A DNA stretch of 64,000 nucleotides, from positions 62,001 through 126,000 of the forward strand of contig NZ_CP102252.1 in NCBI RefSeq assembly GCF_025145645.1, written 5' to 3'. The translations under genes were made by a program, and so were the position numbers. Positions 7,812-18,467 of this stretch are shown here, piece after piece; position 1 is the stretch's first letter, and each line of letters starts with the position of its first letter. The notes below the pieces were generated by a model, which had not been told where the DNA came from, made no database searches, and worked only from the letters and a program-made list of their open reading frames with translations. Origin of the DNA: Alistipes senegalensis JC50 (GTDB taxonomy: Bacteria; Bacteroidota; Bacteroidia; Bacteroidales; Rikenellaceae).

Positions 7812-9188
7812 TTACATATCGAACACTTCACGGGGATCGGCGATCCGTCCCGTCACCGCGGCGGCGGCCGCTACGGCCACGCCCGAGAGCATCGTGCGGG
7901 CGCCGGGACCCTGACGCCCCTCGAAATTGCGGTTCGAGGTCGAGACGCTGTATTTGCCCGCGGGAATCTTGTCGGCATTCATCGCCAGACACGCCGAACA
8001 ACCCGGCTGGCGGAGTTCGAAACCGGCGGCGGCGAGTATCTGGTCCAGCCCCTCGGCCTTGGCGGCGGCTTCGACGCCCTTCGAACCGGGGACGATCCAC
8101 GCCGTGATGTTGTCGGCCTTGCGGCGTCCCTCGACCAACTTGGCGAAGCGCCGCAGGTCCTCGATACGGCCATTGGTGCAGCTGCCGACGAAAACATAAT
8201 CGACCGGCTTGCCCAACAGTTTCTCGCCAGCTTTGAAACCCATGTATTCCAACGCCTTGGGATCGGCATCGGCGGGGATCGACGCATCGACGGCCATGCC
8301 CATCCCGGGGTTGGTGCCGTAGGTGATCATCGGGGCGATATCGGCGGCATCGAAGCGGTATTCCTTATCGAAAACGGCGTCCGCATCGCTGTAAAGCTCC
8401 CGCCAGCGGGCCACGGCCTCGTCGAACTCGGTCCCCTGCGGAACCCGTTCGCGGCCGCGGAGGTACTCGAAGGTCTTTTCGTCGGGAGCGATCATGCCGC
8501 CGCGGGCACCGCACTCGATGCTCATGTTGCAGACCGTCATGCGGCCCTCCATCGAAAGCGAGCGGATGGTGCTGCCCGCGAATTCGATGAAATAACCCGT
8601 GCCGCCCGAAGCGGTGATCTGCGAAATGATGTAGAGGATCACGTCCTTGGCCTCCACGCCCGGACGCAGTTCGCCGTCAACGGTGATACGCATCGACCGG
8701 GGTTTGGTCTGGAGGATGCACTGGCTGGCGAAGACCATCTCGACCTCCGAGGTGCCCACGCCGAAGGCCACGGCCCCCAGCGCCCCGTGGGTCGAAGTGT
8801 GGCTGTCGCCGCAGACGATGGTCATACCCGGCTGCGTGAAGCCCAGTTCGGGCCCGATGATGTGGACGATGCCCTGCTTGGGGTGCCCCACCCCGAAATG
8901 CTCGATGCCGTGCCGGGCGCAGTTCTCGGCCAGCGCCTCGACCTGCCGCCGCGACTCGGGCTCCTCGATCGGGAGATGCTGGTTGACGGTCGGGATGTTG
9001 TGGTCGGCGGTGGCGGTGATCTGCGCCGGGCGCGCCACGCCGAGCCCGCGGCGTTCGATGCCCCCGAAAGCCACGGGCGAAGTCACCTCGTGGATATACT
9101 GCCGGTCGATGTAGAGCACGCAGCGGCCGCCGTCCTCGACGCGCACGGTGTGCGCGTCCCAAATCTTGTCCAAAAGCGTCTGTTTCAT
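7812..9188 (-). CDS. leuC: 3-isopropylmalate dehydratase large subunit
   Basis: Large [4Fe-4S] subunit interconverting 2- and 3-isopropylmalate. The 458 residues include VCGDSHTSTHGALGAVAFGVGTSEVE, which contains the active-site region (written with its key residues D, H, T), the cluster cysteines in GSCTNGRIEDL and in PGCSACLAMN, and the SNRNFEGRQG motif near the C-terminus. It begins one nucleotide after the leuA stop and ends 12 nt before leuD. Confidence 0.97.
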   Translation of the reverse strand: MKQTLLDKIWDAHTVRVEDGGRCVLYIDRQYIHEVTSPVAFGGIERRGLGVARPAQITATADHNIPTVNQHLPIEEPESRRQVEALAENCARHGIEHFGVGHPKQGIVHIIGPELGFTQPGMTIVCGDSHTSTHGALGAVAFGVGTSEVEMVFASQCILQTKPRSMRITVDGELRPGVEAKDVILYIISQITASGGTGYFIEFAGSTIRSLSMEGRMTVCNMSIECGARGGMIAPDEKTFEYLRGRERVPQGTEFDEAVARWRELYSDADAVFDKEYRFDAADIAPMITYGTNPGMGMAVDASIPADADPKALEYMGFKAGEKLLGKPVDYVFVGSCTNGRIEDLRRFAKLVEGRRKADNITAWIVPGSKGVEAAAKAEGLDQILAAAGFELRQPGCSACLAMNADKIPAGKYSVSTSNRNFEGRQGPGARTMLSGVAVAAAAAVTGRIADPREVFDM

Positions 9189-9189
9189 A

Positions 9190-10710
<1,521 letters not shown>

Positions 10711-10761
10711 AACTAACCTGTTTTTAACCTGTGAACTCAGACAAAGACAGTGCGGGCCACA

Positions 10762-10788
10762 GACAAAGCCGATCTCACCGGCTCTGTC
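10762..10788 (-). promoter_or_regulatory. Hairpin in the leu operon leader
   Basis: Minus strand GACAGAGCCG and CGGCTTTGTC pair over 10 positions with one G-U wobble around a 7-nt loop. It lies between the predicted promoter and leuA. There is no U-run after it and I see no leucine-rich leader peptide, so a classical attenuator is not supported; the role is open. Confidence 0.4.
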
Positions 10789-10822
10789 GGGCGCCGCCTA
10801 TCCAAGCGAAAACCTGTTTTCG

Positions 10823-10830
10823 CAAATATA
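10823..10830 (-). promoter_or_regulatory. Bacteroidota -7 element of the leu operon
   Basis: The minus strand reads TATATTTG, an exact match to TAnnTTTG, in an AT-rich stretch 113 nt upstream of leuA. The -33 element is not clear. Confidence 0.5.
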
Positions 10831-10877
10831 AATAAAATTTCTTAAATAATAGCCTAAATCTCTTATTTAGCGCTCTT

Positions 10878-11783
10878 TTATGGCAATGTGACGGTCAGCG
10901 GATAAGCTCCGTCGTTGAGAAATCCGTACTGGTATTCGGGCAGGCAGTAAACGGGATAAAGCTGCAACACCTTGTCCGACAGCTTCTTATTCTCCTTGTT
11001 GTACTCCGAAAAATCCTTTCCCCAGATATACTCGCCCGGATAATAGGCATAGGCCGTATATTTCGCATTGACCATCATACCCGTACAGAACGGTTCGTAG
11101 GTGATCTGCCCGTTGGCATCGACGGCGAACTGCACGTAGGGAGCCGGAGTTCCCATCCAGCCGTTCTCAGCGTACTCCTCCTTGATAAGCCCCTCGGTAT
11201 AGGGGTCCATCACCCGGTAGATCTCCGCCTCCTGCGCCCGGTAGATGTCGGCCTTGTAGGTGCCGTCGAAGACGCAGGCGTCGCGGTAATCGCACTTGCC
11301 CAGGTAGTCGAACGTCAGCTGGCGGCTCACGGACATCGTCACCTGACTGCGTTTCGAAGGGCTCAGGGAGTCCTTGATCGTCAGGCGCATCTTGTATTTG
11401 GTGGTGATGCCCAGCAGGTCGAGGTTCGTGAAACGCACCTGCGCATAGGCCACCTTCGCCCCGTCGGCGAAGATCACCCGCTGAGTGGTCAGCGAGAAGA
11501 TGCCCGCGGGATCGGCGTCGGACCAATAGGGTTCGGAGGCCCCCGCCTTGGAGATGTCGTACTCGAATTTCAGTTCGGCGATCTGGGCGTCCTCGCTGCC
11601 GCGGTAGATCGGCACGAGAATCTGGTTGGCATTCGCCGACCCGACCTCCACGTTGAGCACCGAAGCCGCGAACCCGAAGCCCGAGCTGCCCGAATAGGTG
11701 GTTTTCTGCACGTCGTCACTGCATCCGGACGCCGTGGCAAGCGCCGCGACGGCGGCCAGTGCGACTATATGGAATGATTTCAT
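10878..11783 (-). CDS. Surface lipoprotein of the first Sus locus (DUF4843-like)
   Basis: A 301-residue exported protein. The ATG at 11783 gives a normal signal peptide ending ATASGC around residue 21; a longer start overlaps susD and would precede the signal with polar residues. The mature part starts with acidic and polar residues (SDDVQKTTYSG), followed by beta-rich sequence of the kind seen in DUF4843 proteins, with a Calx-beta-like first half (LVPIYRGSEDAQI, KVAYAQVRFTN). It is the third gene after susC and susD, 13 nt after the susD stop. By analogy it is an outer-membrane surface glycan- or peptide-binding component. Family name is moderately supported, ligand unknown. Confidence 0.65.
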   Translation of the reverse strand: MKSFHIVALAAVAALATASGCSDDVQKTTYSGSSGFGFAASVLNVEVGSANANQILVPIYRGSEDAQIAELKFEYDISKAGASEPYWSDADPAGIFSLTTQRVIFADGAKVAYAQVRFTNLDLLGITTKYKMRLTIKDSLSPSKRSQVTMSVSRQLTFDYLGKCDYRDACVFDGTYKADIYRAQEAEIYRVMDPYTEGLIKEEYAENGWMGTPAPYVQFAVDANGQITYEPFCTGMMVNAKYTAYAYYPGEYIWGKDFSEYNKENKKLSDKVLQLYPVYCLPEYQYGFLNDGAYPLTVTLP

Positions 11784-11796
11784 CGCTTGTACGCAT

Positions 11797-13440
11797 TTAG
11801 GATTGAACATAGGGATTCTGGTCGGCGGCCGTGATGTTGGGATTGTTGTCGATCTCGGCCTGCGGGATCATCATGATACATTCGAGGTAGTCGGCCGGGA
11901 AATTGAGGTACTCGGAGTACTTGCTCAGGTAATTGGTGTGGTTGCTCTTCTCGCCGTTCACCTCCCAGTAGCGCGTCCACCCTTTCGCCAGACGCAGGAT
12001 GTCGAAGATGCGCCCGACCTCGCCCCAAAGCTCGATGCGGCGCTGGAGGATGATCTCGTCGAGCAGGGTCTTCACGACGCCCGTCGTGGCGAAAGTCTGG
12101 GTGCTGCCCGTCAGCGATTCGATGCGCTTGGCGTACTCCGTGTCGCGGCGCGAGCCCAGTTCGAGCAGCGTGCTGCGGGCCTCGTCCTCGTATTCGGCGC
12201 CCATGCGGCACAGCGCCTCGGCGCGGATGAGGTAAGCCTCTTCCAGCCGCATGAAGATATAGTCGCCCTTGTGCGCCTTCTGGTCGGCCCACTGGAACTT
12301 GTGCTGGTTGTAGTTGATGTTGGCACCGTAGCTCCAATCCTCGGCCGGAATGCCGATATTGCCGTTCCACCACCCTTTGCGCACGTCGGTGTCGGGAATC
12401 TGGGCATAGAGCCAGTTGCTGATGCACTTGGGCGTCTCGGCCGCATAGTAGACATCGGTGCAGGCGTCCATGTTGGAGAAGAACGACGCATAGACGGTGG
12501 ACTGCTCCGAGAGCATCTCCGCGCCCCACAGCACCGAACTCGACGCCACGGAGTTGAACGGCGTCTTGCCCGTGGTCCAGTTCTTCGTCGCATCGTCGAA
12601 CGTACCCTTCACGACCGTGGCGTCGGTCATGCTGAGCAGCGAACGTCCCGGTTTCTTCATCGCCTCGGCAGCGGCTTCGGCAGCCGTCGCCCAGTCGTTC
12701 TGCACCAGCGCGACGCGGGCCTTGAGCAGGCTCGTGGCGTAGTAGTCGAGGTTGGAAATGTGCTCCTGCGCGATGCCGCACTCCTCGAAGCGCGTCAGGG
12801 CCGCCGTCAGGTCGTCGTTGATCTGCGCATAGACCTGCTCCACCGTTCCGCGCCCCTTGCCTTTCGAAGCGCTGGTCGTGGGTTCGGTGTACACCGGCAC
12901 CCCGGGCCACGTCTCGTGTTTCTTATAGGTCTGCTGGAACGACTGGATCAGCATGAAGTAGGCGAACGCCCGGGCGGCATAAGCCTGCGCCATGACGCAT
13001 TTCAATTCGTTCTCGTCGCCCGCGGCGGTGTGCTCGACCGATAGAATATAGTTGACGTTGCTGATGATCTCGTAAAAATATTTCCACGTGAAATAGCTGC
13101 GCCAGATCTTGCTGGTGTAGCGCACACGGGCCTCGTAGTTGTAGTCCTTCCAGAACCATCCGGGTCCCTGGGCCGTCTGGATCATATCGTCGCCCATCAC
13201 CTCGGCGCACAGCGTCACGGCCATGTTGCCGAAGCACTGGTGGGCGTTGGCCGTCACGAAGTCGATGCGGTTGTACATCGTCGAATAGACCCCGTTCATG
13301 GCCACCTTGACGGCGTTGACATCCTTGAGGATCAAACTTTTGTCCACCTCGTTCGACGGAGCGGTCTCCATCAGGTCGCCGCAGCCGGACAGCCCGGCGC
13401 AGGCCGCGAGGCAAAGGAGTATGCAGTTGATTTTTTTCAT
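11797..13440 (-). CDS. SusD/RagB-family nutrient-binding lipoprotein (first Sus locus)
   Basis: A 547-residue surface lipoprotein that forms the lid over a SusC barrel. The signal peptide ends in the lipobox LSGC near residue 20. The start of the mature chain, DLMETAPSNEVDKSLILKD, is typical of SusD proteins. TPR-like helices follow, with conserved EAYLIRAEAL and a C-terminal region containing ILQRRIELWGEVGRIFDILR, which are RagB/SusD signatures. It lies 6 nt downstream of its susC and upstream of the DUF4843-like gene. The ligand cannot be read from sequence, and no glycoside hydrolase is encoded next to it. Confidence 0.93.
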   Translation of the reverse strand: MKKINCILLCLAACAGLSGCGDLMETAPSNEVDKSLILKDVNAVKVAMNGVYSTMYNRIDFVTANAHQCFGNMAVTLCAEVMGDDMIQTAQGPGWFWKDYNYEARVRYTSKIWRSYFTWKYFYEIISNVNYILSVEHTAAGDENELKCVMAQAYAARAFAYFMLIQSFQQTYKKHETWPGVPVYTEPTTSASKGKGRGTVEQVYAQINDDLTAALTRFEECGIAQEHISNLDYYATSLLKARVALVQNDWATAAEAAAEAMKKPGRSLLSMTDATVVKGTFDDATKNWTTGKTPFNSVASSSVLWGAEMLSEQSTVYASFFSNMDACTDVYYAAETPKCISNWLYAQIPDTDVRKGWWNGNIGIPAEDWSYGANINYNQHKFQWADQKAHKGDYIFMRLEEAYLIRAEALCRMGAEYEDEARSTLLELGSRRDTEYAKRIESLTGSTQTFATTGVVKTLLDEIILQRRIELWGEVGRIFDILRLAKGWTRYWEVNGEKSNHTNYLSKYSEYLNFPADYLECIMMIPQAEIDNNPNITAADQNPYVQS

Positions 13441-13446
13441 CGCGGT

Positions 13447-16400
13447 TTAGAATTTTAAGTCCACGCCCAGCGTGAACGTGCGGTTGGGCGTATAGGAATA
13501 GGAGGTCGATCCCGTGAAGCTGGCCTGCGGGTTCATGCCCTTCAGGTGGGTGAAGATCCACGGACTGTCGGCCGCGAGGTAGATGCGCAGCGACTCGATG
13601 CCGACCTTGCCCAGCAGCTGCTTCGGCAGGCTGTAACCCAGCGAGATGTTCTTCACGGCGAAATACGAGGCGTCGATCAGGTAACGGTCGGTGATCTGCG
13701 TCGAAGCGGTGGTCGTCGTGCGCGGCACGTCGGTCCGCTGCCCCGGGGCAGTCCACGTGCGCAGGGCGTTGCGGTGGTAGGTCTGCCCGACGAACGAAGG
13801 CTCCATCAGGGCGTTGTAGATCGAGTCGTAGATCTTGCCGCCGAGCGAATAGGTGAACAACAGCCCCAGGTCGAAGCCGCGGAATTTCAGCGACGAGGAG
13901 ATCGAACCGTAGATGTCGGGAATACGGCTGCCTTGCAGGTATTTGCAGCTGGCGGCCACCGTGGCGTCGTTGGTCACGTACTCCGAACCGGGCTTCATGC
14001 TGCCGTCGGCGTTCTTCTCATAGGCCCAGTAGAGCTGCTCGCCGGTGGTCGGATCGACGCCCGCGCTCTTGGACATGTAGAAGGTGTTGATCTCCTGCCC
14101 CTCGCGGATGATGTAGACGCCGTTGACGATGTCCTCGCCGTTGCCGGTGAGCTTCAGAACCTTGTTTTTCAGCGTGGAGCCCATCACCGTGACGTTCCAG
14201 CGCCAGTCGCGCGTCGTGACGATGTCGGCGCCCAGCGTGATGTCGAAACCGCGGTTGACGATGCTGCCCACATTGGCGTAATAGCCCGGGAAGCCGAGCG
14301 AAATGGCCATCGGGTACTCCAGCAGCAGGTCGGTGGTCTTGCGGTTATACCACTCGACGGTGCCCGTAAGGCGGTCGAACAGGCGGAATTCGACGCCGAC
14401 GTTCAGGTTGCCGTTCTTCTCCCACGTCACGTCCCGGTTCTCGATCGAGTTGATCACCGCCCCCGACTGGTTGGCGTTCGGATAGTTCATGTCGTAGAGC
14501 GACTGCCAGGCGTAGTAGGAGCCGAGGTTGTCGTTGCCCTGCACGCCGTAGCTGGCTTTGAGCGTGATGTTGTCGATCCAGCTCACGTCGCTCAGGAATT
14601 TCTCCTGCGAGATGCGCCACGAAGCCCCCACCGACCAGAAGGCTCCCCAGCGGTTCTCCTTCTTGAAACGCGACGAGGCGTCCATGCGGAAGCTCGCCGA
14701 GAGATAGTAGCGGTCGGAGAAGTCGTAGTTGACGCGGCACAGATAGGAGTTGATCGAATAGTTGTCGGACGCCGAATTGGCCTCGGCGAGCGTCGAACCC
14801 ATGCCCAGATCGTCGTAGTCGGCGAAGGGGAAGCCCGTGCGCTCGGCGACGATGTAGCGCATGTTGTAGTTGTAGAACTCGTGGCCCGCCATGACATCGA
14901 GGTTGTGCCGTCCGATCTGCGTCTTGTAGGACAGCAGCTGGTTCCACGTATAGCTCATCATGCGGCTGCTCTCCTTGGTGAGGCGCCCCGTGCCGGCGGC
15001 GTTGCCCGAAAAGGGATTGTAATTGGTCGTCTCGTAGGCGTTGACGTTGTCCACGCCGATATTGGAGGTGAATTTCAGCCCTTTCCAGTTGAAGCCCACA
15101 TAGGCGCGGGTGCTGACGTTGTCGGTCAGCGTATAATAGTCGTCGTCGAAGAGCGTCGCCACCGAATTGCGGTTGTTCTGCGCTCCGGCCGGACGCGACG
15201 AACCGTAGTCGAAGACCTTCCGGCCCTCTTCGTAAACGGTGCTGCCGTCGGGATTCTTCTTGTAGACCGGGTAGATCGGGGCCATCAGCATCGCGGAGTA
15301 CCAGACATTGGTGTTGTTGGCCGTACCCTCCGAACCCAGGAACTGACTGTCGGTGTGCGCATAATTGACGTTGGCGCCGAAATCGAGCCACTTCTTGGGC
15401 GAGAAATCCGCGCCGACGCGCACCGTATAGCGTTCGAAACCGGTGGTCTTGAGCGTACCCTCCTCGTTGAGATAGCTCAGCGAAGCGAGATAGCGGCTGT
15501 TCTTGCCCGAGCCGTTGACCGAGACCTGATACTCCTGACGGATCGGGCATTCGGCCTCGGCCTCGTCGAGCCAGTTCTCGCTGTATTTCTGACGGGCGTC
15601 CTTCACGATCTTTCCGTTCGGGTCGAAAAGCTGCCCGACCTCCTTGTCGTAGACATTATAGATATTGTCCGTGCCGAGAATCTGGCGCGCCAGCCGGTCG
15701 GCGGTCATCCCCGCGGCCACGGACGGAAGATAACCCTCTGTGTAGACCAGATCGTTGTAGCACGCCAGGTACATGTGCTCCATATATTCGCGGGCCGACA
15801 TCGTGTTGTAGGAGGGAATGGCCCGCGAACTGACTCCCACCTTGGCGCTCAGGCTCACGCTGAGCGATTCGCCCCGTCCGGCGTTCTGCTTAGTCGTGAT
15901 GAGGATCACGCCGTTGGCGCCGCGGGCCCCGTACAAGGCTCCGGCCGAAGCGTCCTTGAGCACCGACATGGACTCGATGTCGCTGCTGTTGATCGAATTC
16001 AGGTCGCCGTCGAACGGCACGCCGTCAACCACCAGCAGCGGGGAGTTCGAAGCGTTGATCGACCCGAAACCGCGGATGCGCAGCTCGGCGCCGCTGCCCG
16101 GCTGTCCGCCGCCCGAGGTGGACATGACGCCCGCGACCTGTCCGTCGAGCATCTTGGTGACATCGGTCACGGGACGGTCTTTGAGCTTCTCGGCCGTGAC
16201 GATCTCGGCCGAGCCGGTGAACGTCTCCTTCTTGGTCGTTCCGTAAGCCACGACGATCACCTCGTCGAGCACCTTGTTGTCGGCAGCCATCTTCACGTCG
16301 ATCACGTCGGCCGCGCCGACCTTGTGCCGCTGGGTGGTCATGCCCAGGAACGAGAAGACAAGCGTCTGTCCCTGCGAGACCTTGATCGTATAGTCGCCCT

Positions 16401-16566
16401 TGAGCCCGGTGACCGCAGCCGCGGTTCCGTTCTCCACCGTGACGGCGACGCCCACCACGGGCGATCCGTCGGCGGCATCGGTCACAGTGCCCCGCACCGT
16501 ACGGGACTGGGCCCACACGGCGCAGATCGCCGCACAGGCTATGACTGTTGCCAGAAATCTCTTCAT
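13447..16566 (-). CDS. SusC/RagA-family TonB-dependent transporter (first Sus locus)
   Basis: A 1039-residue outer-membrane transporter. The ATG at 16566 gives a clean signal peptide ending AVWAQ; upstream codons in the same frame run through a terminator and are not coding. Residues 20-105 form a carboxypeptidase-regulatory-like beta sandwich (VRGTVTDAADGSPVVGV). The TonB plug follows (DVTKMLDGQVAGVMSTSGG, and LKDASAGALYGARGANGVILITTK), and then a 22-strand barrel ending in LGVDLKF with a C-terminal phenylalanine. It pairs with the susD 6 nt downstream. An intrinsic terminator lies only 38 nt before the start. Confidence 0.95.
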   Translation of the reverse strand: MKRFLATVIACAAICAVWAQSRTVRGTVTDAADGSPVVGVAVTVENGTAAAVTGLKGDYTIKVSQGQTLVFSFLGMTTQRHKVGAADVIDVKMAADNKVLDEVIVVAYGTTKKETFTGSAEIVTAEKLKDRPVTDVTKMLDGQVAGVMSTSGGGQPGSGAELRIRGFGSINASNSPLLVVDGVPFDGDLNSINSSDIESMSVLKDASAGALYGARGANGVILITTKQNAGRGESLSVSLSAKVGVSSRAIPSYNTMSAREYMEHMYLACYNDLVYTEGYLPSVAAGMTADRLARQILGTDNIYNVYDKEVGQLFDPNGKIVKDARQKYSENWLDEAEAECPIRQEYQVSVNGSGKNSRYLASLSYLNEEGTLKTTGFERYTVRVGADFSPKKWLDFGANVNYAHTDSQFLGSEGTANNTNVWYSAMLMAPIYPVYKKNPDGSTVYEEGRKVFDYGSSRPAGAQNNRNSVATLFDDDYYTLTDNVSTRAYVGFNWKGLKFTSNIGVDNVNAYETTNYNPFSGNAAGTGRLTKESSRMMSYTWNQLLSYKTQIGRHNLDVMAGHEFYNYNMRYIVAERTGFPFADYDDLGMGSTLAEANSASDNYSINSYLCRVNYDFSDRYYLSASFRMDASSRFKKENRWGAFWSVGASWRISQEKFLSDVSWIDNITLKASYGVQGNDNLGSYYAWQSLYDMNYPNANQSGAVINSIENRDVTWEKNGNLNVGVEFRLFDRLTGTVEWYNRKTTDLLLEYPMAISLGFPGYYANVGSIVNRGFDITLGADIVTTRDWRWNVTVMGSTLKNKVLKLTGNGEDIVNGVYIIREGQEINTFYMSKSAGVDPTTGEQLYWAYEKNADGSMKPGSEYVTNDATVAASCKYLQGSRIPDIYGSISSSLKFRGFDLGLLFTYSLGGKIYDSIYNALMEPSFVGQTYHRNALRTWTAPGQRTDVPRTTTTASTQITDRYLIDASYFAVKNISLGYSLPKQLLGKVGIESLRIYLAADSPWIFTHLKGMNPQASFTGSTSYSYTPNRTFTLGVDLKF

Positions 16567-16600
16567 TTCATGCTGTTTTAAGCGGGTTTGAATTGCTGAT

Positions 16601-16636
16601 AAAAGGGGTTGCCCGCCTGACAGGCCGGCAACCCCT
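16601..16636 (-). terminator. Intrinsic terminator between the lipoprotein gene and susC
   Basis: AGGGGTTGCC (16604-16613) pairs perfectly with GGCAACCCCT (16627-16636), with further pairing inside the loop. On the minus strand it is followed by TTTT. It lies 27 nt after the lipoprotein stop and 38 nt before the susC ATG. Confidence 0.8.
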
Positions 16637-16663
16637 CCGATTTCTACGCTTCCGGGGCGGTCA

Positions 16664-18433
16664 TCACTCCTTGATGCAACGAACCGAAGAACCGTAAGGA
16701 CGGTTGAGACCCGTCTCGCTGGCCGGATTGCCCCACGCGAACAACTCCATAATGGCCAACGTGTTCTGACGAGTCGCCGTATGGTAGTTGGCACCACTGC
16801 CGACCCCGTTCAACACGCCGGTCACAACGTCTTTTTTACCAGTGAAAGGAAACCAGTACTCCTTGCCCGAATCGGCCTGCTTGTAACGGAAACCATTATC
16901 ATTAACATAGTCGCAGTACCAAGGAGCAGTAGCATCATAAGCACCATCATCTTGCAAACCGCCTGTTTTCCTATATTCACTACGGAATCCCCACGGAGCA
17001 CCCGCAACGGGAACCTTCCAGCCCTCGGGACACGGATCGTACTTGGTCTTGTAACCTGAAACGCCGCCCCACAGGTCATGGTCCTGACGCTGCGCGTCGT
17101 CGGTCAGCCAATCCTGTACGGGATACGACGAACTGGGTGCCGTATAAAAAATGGTCGGATTCTGAATAGCCAACTGAAGGTTGGTGCTCTCGTAGTCGCT
17201 CGACGGATAGGTCGGACGCTCCTCGCTGACCTCGCGCACCCGGTTGCCGTCGATGTCGTATTTGGCCACGTAAACCGAAGATTCCGTGCCGTCAGCATTT
17301 ACGAACGGGTCCTTGCGGCCCCATTGGTAGAGCAGGCCGAGCGCACCGGCGCTGTATTTCTCAGCATTCCGGGCACCGAGGTTCCGGTCCATGAAGGTAT
17401 AGCTCGTACCCGTCGATTTGTCGGTCCAGACGAACGGATCGCTCATCGGATCGTAGTCGGCGACCCAGACATGCCAGCTCCAAACGATCACGTCGTCGAG
17501 CTTGGCGGCCACGACGGCGTTGCCCGCAATCCCGGGGTTGAGCTGTACGACCACCACCTTTTCGGTGCTGTTCGCCGAAACGGACTTCACCATGCCCAGA
17601 GCGTCCTGCCATACGAGCGCGGCGTTGTTGAAATTGAGTTCCGTCGTCGAATTGCCCTCGACAGCCTTGATGGTCAGCGTGCTGCCCGGAGCCACGATGT
17701 AGCAGTTGGCGGCATTGGCTGCGATCGAGATCTCGACGATCGTCAGCGTCGCTTCGAGCTTCGCCGTACGGTTGTGGTTGTCGGAGATGGTCATCGACAG
17801 CGCGAGCGTCGGGGTGAGAGCGGCCGGAGCCGTCACCTTGATCTTGCCCGAACTCTTGTCCGAACCCCATTCGCACGCGGCGCTCCAACCCGACGTGGCG
17901 GTCAGGGTCACGTCAGAAGCGATCGTGGCCGTGCCGATGCCCGTCACCGTAAAGGGCAGTTCGAACGAACCGCCGGGTTTGGTGGCCATCGACTTGATGT
18001 CGGCGCTCAGCGCGACGGCGAGTTTCTCCGAAGCCCCCACGGTCACCGAGGTCTGGGCCGTCGTCGAGCGGTTGTTCTTGCTGTCGGTGACGGTCAGCGT
18101 CACGGAGATCGTCTCACCGTCGGTAATCGCCGGAGCGGTAAACTCGACCGACCCCGAATAGTTGGCGTCGGTGGTGACGCTCGTCGCGGCAGCCGTATTG
18201 GAAGCCGAAGCGCTCAGAGCGAGCGTGGCGCCTTCGACTCCGGTCACGGTAAAGGGAAGCGACACGGTCCCGCCGGCCTCGACCGAGAAATTATCCGACG
18301 AAAAGATCGCTTTCAGTTCCCCGAGCTTCGGACCGTCGTCCGAATCGTCCGAGCCGCACGACACGATGGTCGCAGCCCCTGTCAGCAGCAATGCGGCAAG
18401 CAGGCTCTTGCCGAGTTTGTTGATTGAAATCAT
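16664..18433 (-). CDS. Surface lipoprotein with Ig-like repeats and a FISUMP-like C-terminal domain
   Basis: A 589-residue lipoprotein; the signal ends IVSCGSDD. Residues 35-130 and 135-235 are two related Ig/PKD-like segments, each with a phrase of the type GGxxxLPFTVTGxxxATxA and TLTVTDSKNNRS-like strands. After a linker, the C-terminal 300 residues have YTFMDRNLGARN, LLYQWGRKDPF, YKTKYDPCPEGWKVP and SSVRCIKE. These are hallmarks of the domain named after Fibrobacter succinogenes major paralogous proteins. Such proteins are surface-exposed; function is unknown, with adhesion or binding proposed by analogy. It is a paralogue of the next gene and lies 5' of susC. Confidence 0.75.
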   Translation of the reverse strand: MISINKLGKSLLAALLLTGAATIVSCGSDDSDDGPKLGELKAIFSSDNFSVEAGGTVSLPFTVTGVEGATLALSASASNTAAATSVTTDANYSGSVEFTAPAITDGETISVTLTVTDSKNNRSTTAQTSVTVGASEKLAVALSADIKSMATKPGGSFELPFTVTGIGTATIASDVTLTATSGWSAACEWGSDKSSGKIKVTAPAALTPTLALSMTISDNHNRTAKLEATLTIVEISIAANAANCYIVAPGSTLTIKAVEGNSTTELNFNNAALVWQDALGMVKSVSANSTEKVVVVQLNPGIAGNAVVAAKLDDVIVWSWHVWVADYDPMSDPFVWTDKSTGTSYTFMDRNLGARNAEKYSAGALGLLYQWGRKDPFVNADGTESSVYVAKYDIDGNRVREVSEERPTYPSSDYESTNLQLAIQNPTIFYTAPSSSYPVQDWLTDDAQRQDHDLWGGVSGYKTKYDPCPEGWKVPVAGAPWGFRSEYRKTGGLQDDGAYDATAPWYCDYVNDNGFRYKQADSGKEYWFPFTGKKDVVTGVLNGVGSGANYHTATRQNTLAIMELFAWGNPASETGLNRPYGSSVRCIKE

Positions 18434-18467
18434 ACGTATTTGAGTTAAAAAGGTTTTTGGAATCCGA

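Noticed and set aside
13546..16581. A 3-kb open frame on the + strand, antisense to susC
   Set aside because: High GC content and susC codon use leave the opposite strand open. The translation is rich in R, H, V and G with no domain, while the minus strand has clear SusC motifs.
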